DNA from: CAIXLI01 sp964587125
Lineage (GTDB): Bacteria > Pseudomonadota > Alphaproteobacteria > UBA9219
Assembly: GCA_964587125.1 (NCBI GenBank)
Contig: CAZPKC010000017.1
Span: 1-41,374 of the forward strand
Reading direction: 5' to 3'
DNA length: 41,374 bases
In this document: positions 6,532 to 15,006 of the stretch, in pieces
Numbering within the stretch: position 1 is the stretch's first letter
How the letters are laid out: each line of letters opens with the position of its first letter
The notes under the pieces: model-generated
Database searches by the model: none
Seen by the model: only the letters and a program-made list of their open reading frames with translations
Told to the model about the DNA's origin: nothing
Program-made: the position numbers and the translations under genes

Positions 6532-7950
6532 GTGCCAGCACCAAAAAAATACGCCTCGTTCAAAAACCATATTTTCATCATCGGCTTCGGCTGCATCGGC
6601 GAGGGCGTTTTGCCCCTCATCCTGCGCCACATCGACGTGAAGCCCGAACAGATCACGATCATCACCGCAGACGATCGTAACCACGAAAAGGCCAAGGGGC
6701 TTAACGTCGCGTTCGTGAAGAATCCCTTGACGCGCGATAACTATCGGCAAGTTCTAGGGTCGCGCCTGAGCAGGGGCGATTTTGTCGTCAACGTCTCGAT
6801 CGACGTTTGCTGCGTCGCGCTGATCGAGTTGTGTCAGGAAAAAGGCGCGCTTTACATCGACACCGTCATCGAGCCGTGGGCCGGCGCCTACACCGATCCC
6901 AATTTGACGCCGACGCAGCGTTCGAACTACGCCTTGCGCGAAAACGCCTTGGCCCATCGCCCCAAATTCAGGAATGGGCCCACCGCCGTTCTTTGCCATG
7001 GAGCTAATCCCGGAATGGTCAATCACTTCATCAAGCAAGCGTTGCTCAATGTCGCGAAAGATACCGGCGTCAAGGTCGCGAAGCCCGCCACGCGCGAGGA
7101 TTGGGGAAGGCTTGCCGAGCAGCTCGGCATCAAAACCATCCATATCGCCGAACGCGACACGCAGGTCGCCAAAGCGCACAAGGATATCGACGAGTTCGTC
7201 AACACGTGGTCCATCGACGGTTTCTGCAGCGAAGGGAACCAGCCCGCCGAACTGGGCTGGGGCACGCACGAAAAAGCCTTGCCCCCAGGCGGCGAACATC
7301 ACCCGAGCGGCTGCGACGCGGCGATTTACATGAACCGCCGCGGCTGCACGACGCGCGTACGAAGCTGGACGCCGCTCGAAGGCCCTTATCACGGCTTTTT
7401 GATCACGCATAACGAGGCCATTTCGATTTCGGACTATCTGACATTGAAGAAGGGCAACAAGGTCAGCTATCGCCCGACCTGCCATTACGCCTATCACCCG
7501 TGCGACGACGCCGTGCTGTCGATCCACGAGATGAACGGCAAAAACGGCAAGCAGCAGACCCGCCAGCGCGTCATCAAAGAAGAAATCACTGACGGCATCG
7601 ACGAACTGGGCGTCCTTTTGATGGGCAACGAACGCGGCGTTTACTGGTATGGTTCGCGCCTGTCGATCAAGCAGGCGCGAAAACTGGTTCCTTTCAATAA
7701 CGCGACTTCTTTGCAGGTCACGATCGCGGTTCTGGCAGGAATGATCTGGGCGATGGAAAATCCGAAACGCGGCATCGTCGAGCCTGAATACATGGATTCC
7801 GACCGCGTCGTGGAAATCGCGACGCCTTATCTGGGCGAAGTCGTCGGCGTTTGGGGGGGCTGGACTCCGTTGCAAGACCGCGGAATCCTGTTCCCCGAAG
7901 ATATGGACACGTCTGATCCGTGGCAGTTCAAGAACATTCTGGTGTCGTAA
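6532..7950 (+). CDS. hss: Homospermidine synthase
   Basis: This 472-residue protein matches bacterial homospermidine synthase, which joins two putrescine molecules in an NAD-dependent reaction to give sym-homospermidine, a common polyamine of alphaproteobacteria. The N-terminus shows a Rossmann nucleotide site (IIGFGCIGEG, residues 16-25). VNVSIDVCC, DTVIEPWAGAYTD and CHGANPGMVNHF are characteristic blocks in the saccharopine dehydrogenase-like fold. The start is GTG at 6532, chosen because AAGGGAG lies at good spacing and upstream sequence is non-coding. With the preceding decarboxylase it forms a complete ornithine-to-homospermidine route. A long minus-strand frame (6754-7875) is only antisense. 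Confidence 0.95.
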   Translation: MPAPKKYASFKNHIFIIGFGCIGEGVLPLILRHIDVKPEQITIITADDRNHEKAKGLNVAFVKNPLTRDNYRQVLGSRLSRGDFVVNVSIDVCCVALIELCQEKGALYIDTVIEPWAGAYTDPNLTPTQRSNYALRENALAHRPKFRNGPTAVLCHGANPGMVNHFIKQALLNVAKDTGVKVAKPATREDWGRLAEQLGIKTIHIAERDTQVAKAHKDIDEFVNTWSIDGFCSEGNQPAELGWGTHEKALPPGGEHHPSGCDAAIYMNRRGCTTRVRSWTPLEGPYHGFLITHNEAISISDYLTLKKGNKVSYRPTCHYAYHPCDDAVLSIHEMNGKNGKQQTRQRVIKEEITDGIDELGVLLMGNERGVYWYGSRLSIKQARKLVPFNNATSLQVTIAVLAGMIWAMENPKRGIVEPEYMDSDRVVEIATPYLGEVVGVWGGWTPLQDRGILFPEDMDTSDPWQFKNILVS

Positions 7951-7982
7951 GGTCTGGGCCGAGTTCTTGCAAGGAACGCCTT

Positions 7983-8396
7983 ATGCCTTATTTAACTTGG
8001 GACGAAAAAACGATGAGCGTCGGAGTTCGCGCTCTTGACGACGATCATAAAAAGATTGTCGCCCTGATCGACGCTCTTTTTTTCCATGTTAAAAGTTTGC
8101 CCTGTCAAGAGTCCGCAAGCAAAATCATCGATAAGCTGGTTGTTCTTGCGTGCGAGCATTTCATCCACGAAGAGCAGCTTTTCGCGCAAACGGGTTATCC
8201 CGATGCCGCTTCGCATGCCGCCAAGCATGCGGAAATGGCGGAGCACGTCATCGCCTTCCAGCAAGAATACAAAAACAACCCGACGAATGAACTTCTTTTC
8301 AAAGAGGCAAATTTTCTTTGGAATTGGCTCGTGGATCACGACCTGACATTCGACAAAAAATATGGTCCGTATCTGAACAGCAAGGGGATCACTTAA
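7983..8396 (+). CDS. Bacteriohemerythrin
   Basis: A 137-residue single-domain hemerythrin, an oxygen-binding protein with a di-iron site in a four-helix bundle. Iron ligands can be placed in LDDDHKKIV (first His), CEHFIHEEQLF (His and Glu), ASHAAKHAEM (two His) and LVDHDLTFDKKY (His and Asp), in the standard family order. The start at ATG 7983 has AAGGA at good spacing; a longer frame from 7920 overlaps the previous gene and adds nothing. It may buffer or deliver oxygen or nitric oxide, or sense oxygen. It follows the polyamine genes by 32 bases and precedes a Nudix gene by 4 bases. Confidence 0.94.
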   Translation: MPYLTWDEKTMSVGVRALDDDHKKIVALIDALFFHVKSLPCQESASKIIDKLVVLACEHFIHEEQLFAQTGYPDAASHAAKHAEMAEHVIAFQQEYKNNPTNELLFKEANFLWNWLVDHDLTFDKKYGPYLNSKGIT

Positions 8397-8400
8397 GAAA

Positions 8401-9288
8401 GTGCAAACCCGAAATCCAAAAAATATCATGTCCCTCAATTCCGGCTATATCCGCCATTTTATCGCCTGCAACCGGCACACTTTCGACCATTTTGTCCCGT
8501 TTTACATCGAGAGCAAAAGGGTTGGCCGGATCAAAAAGGATGTCGCGGAATTTCTGACGGAAAAAACAACGTTCTTCGAAGCTCGGGGCGACGGCATCAG
8601 GCTGTCTTCGCGCTTGAAGGATTTCAAATCGCGCAGCGCCGCTTTAAGGCGGGCCACGCTGGCGCTCGTCAAACGCCTGAACAAGTTGTTGCGCGACGAA
8701 ATGTATCCCGTCATCGAAAAATGGGGGGACGAACCCTTTGCTCAAATCGACCGCGTTGCCGTGCCGTGGTTCGGCGTGCGGGCGTGGGGCATTCACGTCA
8801 ACGGGTTCGTTCGCAAAAAAGACGGAATTTATTTGTGGATCGGCGAACGCGCGAAAGACCGGCAGACGGCCCCCGGCAAGCTTGACAACATGATCGGCGG
8901 CGGGCAGCCCCTCGGCCTGACGCTGGAGCAAAATCTGTGCAAGGAAGCTTTGGAAGAGGCGGGTATCGAAGCGCATTTGGCTTTGACCGCAAACCCCGTG
9001 CGAAAAATGGATTATATGCTGGAACTTACCGACGGGCTGCGCGCGGATACGCTTTTCATTTATGATCTCGAATTGCCAGAGGATTTTACGCCCCGCAATA
9101 CGGATGGCGAGGTCGCTGATTTTTCCTTAAAGCCGCTTCCGGAAGTCGCCGAACTCGTCCGTTCAACCGACAAGTTCAAATTCAATTGCAACATGGTCAT
9201 TGCCGACTTTTTGATGCGGCACGGCTTTATCGGGCCGCAAGACGCCGAATATGAAGATTTAAAGACATGGCTTGAGGAAAAATCCTAA
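8401..9288 (+). CDS. Nudix hydrolase with DUF4743-like N-terminus
   Basis: A 295-residue protein (286 if translation begins at ATG 8428, which better matches the usual family N-terminus MS..YIRHI-type; GTG 8401 is the alternative). The N-terminal half resembles the DUF4743 region found before a Nudix domain in YJR142W/thiamine-pyrophosphokinase-like proteins, ending in WGIHVNGFVRKKDGIYLWIGER. The Nudix box follows as GGGQPLGLTLEQNLCKEAL then EEAGI, with the metal-binding REXXEE-type glutamates largely kept (KEALEEAG). These enzymes hydrolyse nucleoside-diphosphate-linked compounds; some act on oxidised thiamine diphosphate. The true substrate is unknown. It is close to the hemerythrin stop, so probably co-transcribed. 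Confidence 0.82.
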   Translation: MQTRNPKNIMSLNSGYIRHFIACNRHTFDHFVPFYIESKRVGRIKKDVAEFLTEKTTFFEARGDGIRLSSRLKDFKSRSAALRRATLALVKRLNKLLRDEMYPVIEKWGDEPFAQIDRVAVPWFGVRAWGIHVNGFVRKKDGIYLWIGERAKDRQTAPGKLDNMIGGGQPLGLTLEQNLCKEALEEAGIEAHLALTANPVRKMDYMLELTDGLRADTLFIYDLELPEDFTPRNTDGEVADFSLKPLPEVAELVRSTDKFKFNCNMVIADFLMRHGFIGPQDAEYEDLKTWLEEKS

Positions 9289-9328
9289 CCACCAAAACTT
9301 TTAAACCAGATGGCCTATGAATCAGCCC

Positions 9329-10693
9329 TTATTTCCCTATGCAGAAATCGCGGAAGATGATGTCGAGCAAATCTTCGACATCGACGCGTCCCGTGATGCG
9401 CCCCAACGACCGCATTGCAAGGCGCACGTCCTCGGCGCGCATGTCCACTTGAGCCGCTTGCAGGGCGCGGTCGAGATGCTCTGCGCATTTTTCCAAAGCG
9501 GCGCGGTGCCTCGCGCGGGTCAACGGCGGCGCGCCCGCATCGCCGAAGCGGCGCTCGATCTCCTGCCCCAGTTTTTGCAGCAAATCGTCGATGCCGCCGC
9601 CCGTCAGCGCGGAAATGAAAAGCGGGGTTTGCCCGAACTTCTTCGCGCCTTGCTTCTTCGCGCCGACGATATCGCTTTTGTTCACGACCACAAGCGAGTC
9701 CCTATCGATCAGCGCTTCCGCTGCGGCGTCCGTATCGGGCCAAAGAGCGCCGTCGAACACGATCATCTTCAAATCGGCCTCGGCGGCGCGGGCGCGGGCG
9801 CGGCGGATGCCTTCGATTTCTATGGCGTCTCTTGCCGCCGAAGCTTCGGGAGACAAAATGCGCAATCCTGCGGTATCGGATAAAATTACGGGATAGCCGT
9901 GAATGTCGAGATGAACCTCGATCACGTCGCGCGTCGTGCCCGATAAAGGCGAGACAATCGCCGCATCGCGCCGCGCCAGCGCGTTGAGAAGCGAGGATTT
10001 CCCCGCGTTCGGAGGCCCTAAAATGACGATGGAAAAGCCCTCGCGCAGCCTTTCGCCGCGATGATTGTCGTCGAGATGCCGCGCCATTTCATCGCGCAAA
10101 TCGCGCAAGGCGGCGGTTTGCTTTTCCAGCATTCCTTCGGGAAGATCGTCGTCCGAAAAATCTATCGCCGCTTCCGTCCATGCCAAAACGCGCATCAGGC
10201 GAAGACGCCAGTCTTCGTAAAGCCTGCCGAGCGCGCCTTCCATCTGGCAAAACGCCTGTTTGCGCTGCGCTTCGGTTTCGGCGGCGACAAGATCGGCAAT
10301 CGCTTCGGCCTCGGTCAGGTCCATTTTGCCGTTTTCAAAAGCGCGGCGCGTGAACTCCCCTGCTTCGGCAAGGCGAAAACGCGGCAATGCGCCCAGCGCT
10401 TCGATGAGGGCGTTTGAAACCGCGCGGCCTCCATGCCCATGGATTTCGACCACGTCCTCGCCCGTAAAACTGTTGGGCGCGGGAAAAAAGAGAACGAGGG
10501 CGCGATCGACCGTTTCGCCCGTTTTCGGATTTTTTATTTCGCGTAAAGAAGCCTCGCGCGGTTCGGGCCTATCGGCGGGAACGCACAACCGCGCAAGTAC
10601 TTGCAAAGCCTCGCGGCCCGAAACGCGAAAAACGGCTACGCCTGCTTTTCCCGCCGCGGAAGCCGGAGCAAAAATTGTCTGATCGTCGGTCAT
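9329..10693 (-). CDS. mnmE: tRNA modification GTPase MnmE
   Basis: A 454-residue protein of the usual MnmE length. With MnmG it installs the aminomethyl-type group at C5 of wobble uridine 34 in certain tRNAs. The N-terminal formyl-THF-binding domain begins TIFAPASAAGKAGVAVFRVSG. The G domain shows the P-loop GPPNAGKSSLL, the G3 motif DTAGLR and the G4 motif NKSD. The C-terminus is CIGK, the invariant catalytic cysteine end of MnmE. The start at 10693 has a GGAAGCAGG ribosome region; ten more upstream codons are open but unlike the family. It is convergent with the Nudix gene. The usual mnmG neighbour is not in the window. Confidence 0.97.
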   Translation of the reverse strand: MTDDQTIFAPASAAGKAGVAVFRVSGREALQVLARLCVPADRPEPREASLREIKNPKTGETVDRALVLFFPAPNSFTGEDVVEIHGHGGRAVSNALIEALGALPRFRLAEAGEFTRRAFENGKMDLTEAEAIADLVAAETEAQRKQAFCQMEGALGRLYEDWRLRLMRVLAWTEAAIDFSDDDLPEGMLEKQTAALRDLRDEMARHLDDNHRGERLREGFSIVILGPPNAGKSSLLNALARRDAAIVSPLSGTTRDVIEVHLDIHGYPVILSDTAGLRILSPEASAARDAIEIEGIRRARARAAEADLKMIVFDGALWPDTDAAAEALIDRDSLVVVNKSDIVGAKKQGAKKFGQTPLFISALTGGGIDDLLQKLGQEIERRFGDAGAPPLTRARHRAALEKCAEHLDRALQAAQVDMRAEDVRLAMRSLGRITGRVDVEDLLDIIFRDFCIGK

Positions 10694-10879
10694 TTTCCTG
10701 CTTCCCCCGCCTTTGAAGAACATAAAAGGCGCAGCCGCGTCAAGAAGGATGAAAATACGTAAATTATGGCAAATTTCACAAGTTGGGCTTATAATGCCTT
10801 TCGTGCGCCATAATTTTGACCCGAAGTTTCGGCTAGAGTCTCATCCTGTAACCCCCTGCCCTCAATAAAGGAGCTTTCC

Positions 10880-11446
10880 ATGAAATCCTTCAAAGTTCTC
10901 TCTTTGTGCAGCACGGCCCTTTTACTCGCCGCGTGCGCTGAAACCCCGATGGGCCCCACCGTTCGCGCTCTTCCGCCGCAGGGAAAGCCTTTCGATCAAT
11001 TCCAGATGGAGCAAAATAGCTGCAAGGCCTACGCAGACCAGCAAGTGAGCGGTCAGGCCGAACGCGCCAACACGACGGGCGTCGTCGAAGGCATAGGAGG
11101 AACCGTTCTCGGCGCAGGTCTTGGCGCTGCTCTAGGCGGCGGCCACGGCGCGGCCGTGGGCGCGGGGCTTGGGGCGGTCGGCGGCACTGCTGTCGGAGCC
11201 AACACGTCCGCGCACGCGCAAAAAAGCATTCAAGAACAATATAACGACGCCTACGTCCAATGCATGACGGCAAAGGGCAATCAGGTTCAACAGCCCGTCG
11301 TTTACGCGCCGCCAACGACCGTGATTTATCAGCAGGCTCCGCCTCCGACCGTCGTTTATACGCAAGCTCCTCCCCCGCCGACTGTCGTTTACACACAGCC
11401 TGCTCCTGTCGCTCCGGCTGCGCCGCCTCAATATTACGGCCATTAA
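10880..11446 (+). CDS. Glycine-zipper lipoprotein with proline-rich tail
   Basis: A 188-residue lipoprotein. The signal sequence ends in the lipobox LLAAC, with Cys19 as the lipid-attachment residue. Residues 45-65 contain conserved polar sequence (QNSCKAYADQQVSGQ). A glycine-zipper membrane-interacting segment follows (GIGGTVLGAGLGAALGGG, GAAVGAGLGAVGGTAVG), then YNDAYVQCMTAKG with a conserved Cys, and a low-complexity tail of PPTVVYTQAP repeats. This plan matches YMGG/glycine-zipper outer-membrane lipoproteins of unknown function. A strong AAGGAG ribosome site precedes ATG 10880. The stop overlaps by four bases the stop of convergent nrdG. Confidence 0.85.
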   Translation: MKSFKVLSLCSTALLLAACAETPMGPTVRALPPQGKPFDQFQMEQNSCKAYADQQVSGQAERANTTGVVEGIGGTVLGAGLGAALGGGHGAAVGAGLGAVGGTAVGANTSAHAQKSIQEQYNDAYVQCMTAKGNQVQQPVVYAPPTTVIYQQAPPPTVVYTQAPPPPTVVYTQPAPVAPAAPPQYYGH

Positions 11447-12153
11447 GGCTTTTCGGGAAAGTTCCGGAAGCCAAGCGTGAAATGCTTCGGCGCGGGCAGT
11501 TGGCTGACGTCGATTGCGCCTGCTGGCGCGGCAATGTTCCCAAGGGTTTTCTCGCCGCTTGAGACGATGTGTTGCAACCAATACGTTCCCCGATAACGCC
11601 GTTTATCGAGGTCTTTAATCATCCACGCGATATCGGCTTCGCTCATGATTTCTGGAGCGACCGTCGTCCGTACTTCAAGCGTCAGGCGGCCTTTGCGGCT
11701 TTCTTTAATCAGAAAATCGAGGCTTTCGCGGAAAGCTTTTTCGAACTTCGCCGTGCCGAGAATTTTTTTGTTCAGGTGCGGCGGGCATTTGTAGTCGAGC
11801 GCGACGTAATCGACGAGGCCCTTGGCGACAAGCTCGCGCAGCATTTTTGGATTGCCGCCGTTGGTATCGAGCTTGGTTTTAAAGCCCATTTCCTTGGCGG
11901 AGGCCATAAGATCGGGAAGGTTTTCGTAAAAAGTCGCCTCGCCGCCCGAAAAAACGACGCTTGTCAATTTTCCGATGCGCAATTTCAGAAAGGCGATGAG
12001 TTCCGCGTCTTCTTTTGTTCCGCGCTTCAAGACGATATCGGGATTATGGCAATAGACGCAGCGCAAATTGCAGCCCGATATCCAGACGATGCAGGCGAGT
12101 TCGCCGGGATAATCGAGGAGCGTGAAAGGCGTGATGTCGTAGATTTGGGACAT
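11443..12153 (-). CDS. nrdG: Anaerobic ribonucleotide reductase-activating protein NrdG (radical SAM)
   Basis: A 236-residue radical-SAM enzyme. Cys28, Cys32 and Cys35 in GCNLRCVYCHNPD bind the 4Fe-4S cluster that cleaves S-adenosylmethionine to generate the glycyl radical on NrdD. FSGGEATF is the SAM-binding GGE motif, and VDYVALDYKCP is a further family block. It lies downstream of nrdD on the same strand, separated by 176 bases. The length is that of the longer activase type rather than the roughly 155-residue E. coli NrdG. I saw no good ribosome site before ATG 12153, but the N-terminus (ITPFTLLDYPGE) fits the family. Confidence 0.9.
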   Translation of the reverse strand: MSQIYDITPFTLLDYPGELACIVWISGCNLRCVYCHNPDIVLKRGTKEDAELIAFLKLRIGKLTSVVFSGGEATFYENLPDLMASAKEMGFKTKLDTNGGNPKMLRELVAKGLVDYVALDYKCPPHLNKKILGTAKFEKAFRESLDFLIKESRKGRLTLEVRTTVAPEIMSEADIAWMIKDLDKRRYRGTYWLQHIVSSGEKTLGNIAAPAGAIDVSQLPAPKHFTLGFRNFPEKP

Positions 12154-12329
12154 GATATAAATAAGTCTAAATCAAATGGCGCGTATTGAAAGGACAGTTT
12201 TAACCTTCGCGGCAGGCCAAGGCGAAAAATGCGATTTTTTAAATCTTTGCGCGGAGCGTACTTCTTCCGTGCGTGAGCAGAAAAAATTTAAAAAAGCACG
12301 TTTTGCAGCCCTGCCTTACGCGAAAGAAA

Positions 12330-14336
12330 CTAGCAGGCGACTTTTGAACCTAGCCTCTGCGCCTCGCACGAGCAGCGTTCCGCCGACGGTTCCTTGAAAG
12401 GAACGCGCTCGCGGTGTTCGCCCTTCTTGCCGATGTTGAAGCCGTCGATCGGGCGGAAATAGCCCATCACGCGCGTCCAGACTTGCGTCTTTTTCCCGCA
12501 CGTCGGGCATGTTTGCTGCTCGCCGTTCAGGTAGCCGTGCTCGTCGCAAACGGAGAAAATCGGCGTAATCGTGATGTACGGAAGCTGGTAATTTTCCAGA
12601 ACCGTGCGGACGAGGCGGCGGCAGGATTCGACGCTTTCCAGCTTCTCGTTCATGTACATGTGCAAAACCGTGCCGCCCGTGTACTTGCACTGCAGGCGGT
12701 TTTGGAGATCGAGCGCTTCGAAGGGGTCTTCGGTGTAGCCGACCGGTATCTGGCTGCTGTTCGTGTAATAGATGTTCGGATAACTGCCCGCCTGCTCGAT
12801 ATCCGTAAAGCGCTTGTGGTCTTCCTTGGCGAAGCGGTACGTAGCGCCCTCCGCCGGAGACGCTTCGAGGTTGTAAAGGTTCCCCGATTTCTCCTGATAT
12901 TCGCGCAGGCGGCGGCGCATGTGATCAAGAATGCGAATGCTCATCTCGATCCCTTCGGGCTTCGTCATATCGGCCTTGCCGTGCGTGAAATTCACGACCA
13001 TTTCGTTCATGCCGTTGACGCCGATCGTGCTGAAATGATTCCGCAAATCGTGCAAGTAACGCTGCGTGTACGGGTAAAGGCCGCGTTTCAGGCCGTCGTT
13101 CACGAAGACGCGCTTCTTTTCGAGCGTTCCGTAGGCCAAATCCATCAGGCGGTCGAGCGCTTCGACGAGCTTGACCTCGTTGCCCGCGTGCGTGTAGCCG
13201 AGCCGCGCCATATTGATCGTGACGACGCCGATCGATCCGGTCATTTCCGCCGATCCGAACAGGCCGTTGCCGCGTTTTTGCAGTTCGCGCAGATCAAGCT
13301 GCAGGCGGCAGCACATCGACCGCACCGCGCCGGGCTTATAGGCTTCGGGATTTTCGTGACGCACGCCGTTTTCGTCGCGCGTGTATTGGCTGCCGATGAA
13401 ATTCTGGAAGTACGAGCTGCCGACCTTCGCCGTGTTCGCGAAAATCACGTCGGCCACGCGGCTGTCCCATTTGAAGTCTTCGGTGATGTTGACGGTCGGA
13501 ATCGGGAACGTGAACGGCTGGCCCGACATATCGCCTTCGGTCATGACTTCGTAATAAGCGAGGACGATGCGCTCCATCTCGGGCGCGAAGTCGCCATAGG
13601 TCATGTCCGTGAGCTTCTGGATTTCGGGGCGGCGTTGGCGCGCCATGCGCAGGAGTTCGCCGTCGCGGACGCCGTCGAACAGATGCTCCGTGCCGCACAT
13701 CGGCAGCGTCATGCGCAAATCTTCGGGGCATGTGATGTCCATCGTCACGTTCGTGAAGGGCGATTGGCCCCAGCGGGCGGGAACGTTGAGGTTATAGACA
13801 AACTGGCGAATGGCTTTGACGATTTCCCCGTCGCCAAGCTGATCGATGAAAACGAGAGGCGCCAGATACGTGTCGAACGAGCTGAACGCCTGCGCGCCCG
13901 CCCATTCGGACTGAAGAATGCCGAGGAAATTCGCCATCTGCCCCAACGCTTCGCGGAAATGGCGCGGCGGACGCGACGACACGCGCCCCGTTACGCCATT
14001 GAAGCCTTCGGTCAACAACTGGCGCAAGCTCCAGCCCGCGCAATAGCCCGCGAGGCTGTCGAGATCGTGAATGTGATAGTCGCCGTCGCGGTGCGCGCCG
14101 CCTTCGTCGGGCGTGTAAACGTCGTCGAGCCAGAAATTCGCGATCACTTTGCCCGCGATGTTGTTCACGAGTCCCGCGTGGCTATAGCCGACGTTCGCGT
14201 TGGCGTTGATCCGCCAATCGGCTTTCGAAACATATTCTTCAACGGTGTCGGAACAATCGATCATGGTCCCCTTGGATACATCTTGCGGATCGGAAATAGA
14301 AGGGTCAGCGCGGTATGCAAGGGACGAATTTGCCAT
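12330..14336 (-). CDS. nrdD: Anaerobic (class III) ribonucleoside-triphosphate reductase NrdD
   Basis: This 668-residue glycyl-radical enzyme makes deoxynucleotides without oxygen. The C-terminal RVMGYFRP motif places the radical glycine at about residue 625. Upstream, CDEHGYLNGEQQTCPTCGK carries cysteines of the zinc site. Typical family blocks include DGDYHIHDLD, NVPARWGQSPFTN and TVNITEDF. The N-terminus shows no ATP-cone, so overall allosteric control by that domain is missing. Beyond the radical loop the protein has an unusual Lys/Arg- and Cys-rich tail of about 40 residues. ATG 14336 is supported by a GGAAGAGAG ribosome site; a longer frame to 14432 would run across the promoter. A 652-codon frame on the opposite strand is a shadow. 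Confidence 0.96.
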   Translation of the reverse strand: MANSSLAYRADPSISDPQDVSKGTMIDCSDTVEEYVSKADWRINANANVGYSHAGLVNNIAGKVIANFWLDDVYTPDEGGAHRDGDYHIHDLDSLAGYCAGWSLRQLLTEGFNGVTGRVSSRPPRHFREALGQMANFLGILQSEWAGAQAFSSFDTYLAPLVFIDQLGDGEIVKAIRQFVYNLNVPARWGQSPFTNVTMDITCPEDLRMTLPMCGTEHLFDGVRDGELLRMARQRRPEIQKLTDMTYGDFAPEMERIVLAYYEVMTEGDMSGQPFTFPIPTVNITEDFKWDSRVADVIFANTAKVGSSYFQNFIGSQYTRDENGVRHENPEAYKPGAVRSMCCRLQLDLRELQKRGNGLFGSAEMTGSIGVVTINMARLGYTHAGNEVKLVEALDRLMDLAYGTLEKKRVFVNDGLKRGLYPYTQRYLHDLRNHFSTIGVNGMNEMVVNFTHGKADMTKPEGIEMSIRILDHMRRRLREYQEKSGNLYNLEASPAEGATYRFAKEDHKRFTDIEQAGSYPNIYYTNSSQIPVGYTEDPFEALDLQNRLQCKYTGGTVLHMYMNEKLESVESCRRLVRTVLENYQLPYITITPIFSVCDEHGYLNGEQQTCPTCGKKTQVWTRVMGYFRPIDGFNIGKKGEHRERVPFKEPSAERCSCEAQRLGSKVAC

Positions 14337-14365
14337 GGGACTCTCTTCCAGAAAATGAGGGCAGG

Positions 14366-14381
14366 ATACTAGATGATGTAT
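14366..14381 (-). promoter_or_regulatory. Second, weaker NrdR-box-like site upstream of nrdD
   Basis: On the minus strand ATACATCATCTAGTAT matches about 11 of 16 positions of the NrdR box. It starts 16 bases after the stronger box, so the centres are 32 bp apart, the spacing typical of paired NrdR boxes. Alone it would be unconvincing; the spacing is the main support. Confidence 0.45.
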
Positions 14382-14391
14382 AATGCATTGC

Positions 14392-14397
14392 ACTATA
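14392..14397 (-). promoter_or_regulatory. Predicted -10 element of the nrdD promoter
   Basis: TATAGT on the minus strand. If this is the -10 hexamer, transcription would begin near 14385 and the FNR-type site would be centred near -41, the class II activator position. The start site is inferred, not seen. Confidence 0.5.
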
Positions 14398-14413
14398 ACA
14401 CAAGATATGGTGT
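14398..14413 (-). promoter_or_regulatory. NrdR box upstream of nrdD
   Basis: ACACCATATCTTGTGT on the minus strand fits the ACACWATATATWGTGT-type NrdR consensus at nearly every position. NrdR represses ribonucleotide reductase genes. The site overlaps the spacer just upstream of the proposed -10 element, where a repressor would block polymerase. Confidence 0.72.
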
Positions 14414-14418
14414 TGCGT

Positions 14419-14432
14419 TTGATCTTAATCAA
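14419..14432 (-). promoter_or_regulatory. FNR/Anr/FixK-type site upstream of nrdD
   Basis: TTGATTAAGATCAA on the minus strand is an exact TTGAT-N4-ATCAA palindrome, the site of oxygen- or nitric-oxide-responsive CRP/FNR family activators. Its position, about 41 bp before the predicted transcription start, suits anaerobic activation of nrdD. Confidence 0.8.
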
Positions 14433-14466
14433 GCAAGCAAAAAATTATTTTAGACCTCCTTACATC

Positions 14467-14997
14467 TCAAAATGACGACAAAACCGACCCCCTATAGAGG
14501 GCAACTCCCAGTCCTATAAACAAAAAAGGCGAAAATGTGACCGCCGAAACGGAATGCTTAAACAACCGAAACAATCCTATAAAAATTGTTGCCAAAACGG
14601 AACCTACCCCCCAGGCCATGATGGCAGGTTCTATTCCGAAACAGGCGACCGCCAGCATCGTCCATTTGGCGTCTCCCATGCCCAAAGCATCGGCATGAAA
14701 TTTCTTGAACCACGCGTAATTGATAAGCCAAATAAGAATTCCCGCGGCAACCGCTTGTTGCAGATGATGCGCCGCGATTTCCCATGACGCAAAAACCCCC
14801 TGCGCGGCCGTGACGGCAAGAAGGCCGAAAAAAATCAGCGCTTCGGGAATAAGCGCCGTCAAAGAATCGAAGATCGCCGCAAACGCCAGAATCGCCAGAA
14901 CGCATGCCGTTACGCCCCAACACTCCGGCGGCATTCCCGGAGCCATGCGGACAAATATTTCAGGCGCTGCATCGAAGGGCGGAATCGCGAAAGCCAT
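14467..14997 (-). CDS. A24-family prepilin peptidase
   Basis: A 176-residue polytopic membrane protein of the A24 (type IV prepilin peptidase/CpaA-like) family. The two catalytic aspartates lie in AAIFDSLTALIPEAL and in DALGMGDAKW, the latter being the GxGDxK signature. About five or six hydrophobic segments are spread over the length, and there is no N-terminal methyltransferase domain, as in short CpaA/TadV-type enzymes. These cleave the leader of type IV pilins at the inner face of the membrane. Directly upstream on the same strand, 9 bases away, is a protein with a pilin-like N-terminal hydrophobic helix (15007-15639), which may be its substrate. No ATPase or secretin gene is nearby. Confidence 0.85.
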   Translation of the reverse strand: MAFAIPPFDAAPEIFVRMAPGMPPECWGVTACVLAILAFAAIFDSLTALIPEALIFFGLLAVTAAQGVFASWEIAAHHLQQAVAAGILIWLINYAWFKKFHADALGMGDAKWTMLAVACFGIEPAIMAWGVGSVLATIFIGLFRLFKHSVSAVTFSPFLFIGLGVALYRGSVLSSF

Positions 14998-15006
14998 GTG
15001 CGCCGC

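Noticed and set aside
6754..7875. Minus-strand frame of 373 codons opposite homospermidine synthase
   Set aside because: Fully inside a clear gene on the other strand, no recognisable motifs.
12414..14372. Plus-strand frame of 652 codons opposite nrdD
   Set aside because: It is antisense to a nearly complete, motif-verified NrdD; its product has repetitive Ala/Arg/Val composition caused by codon bias of the real gene.
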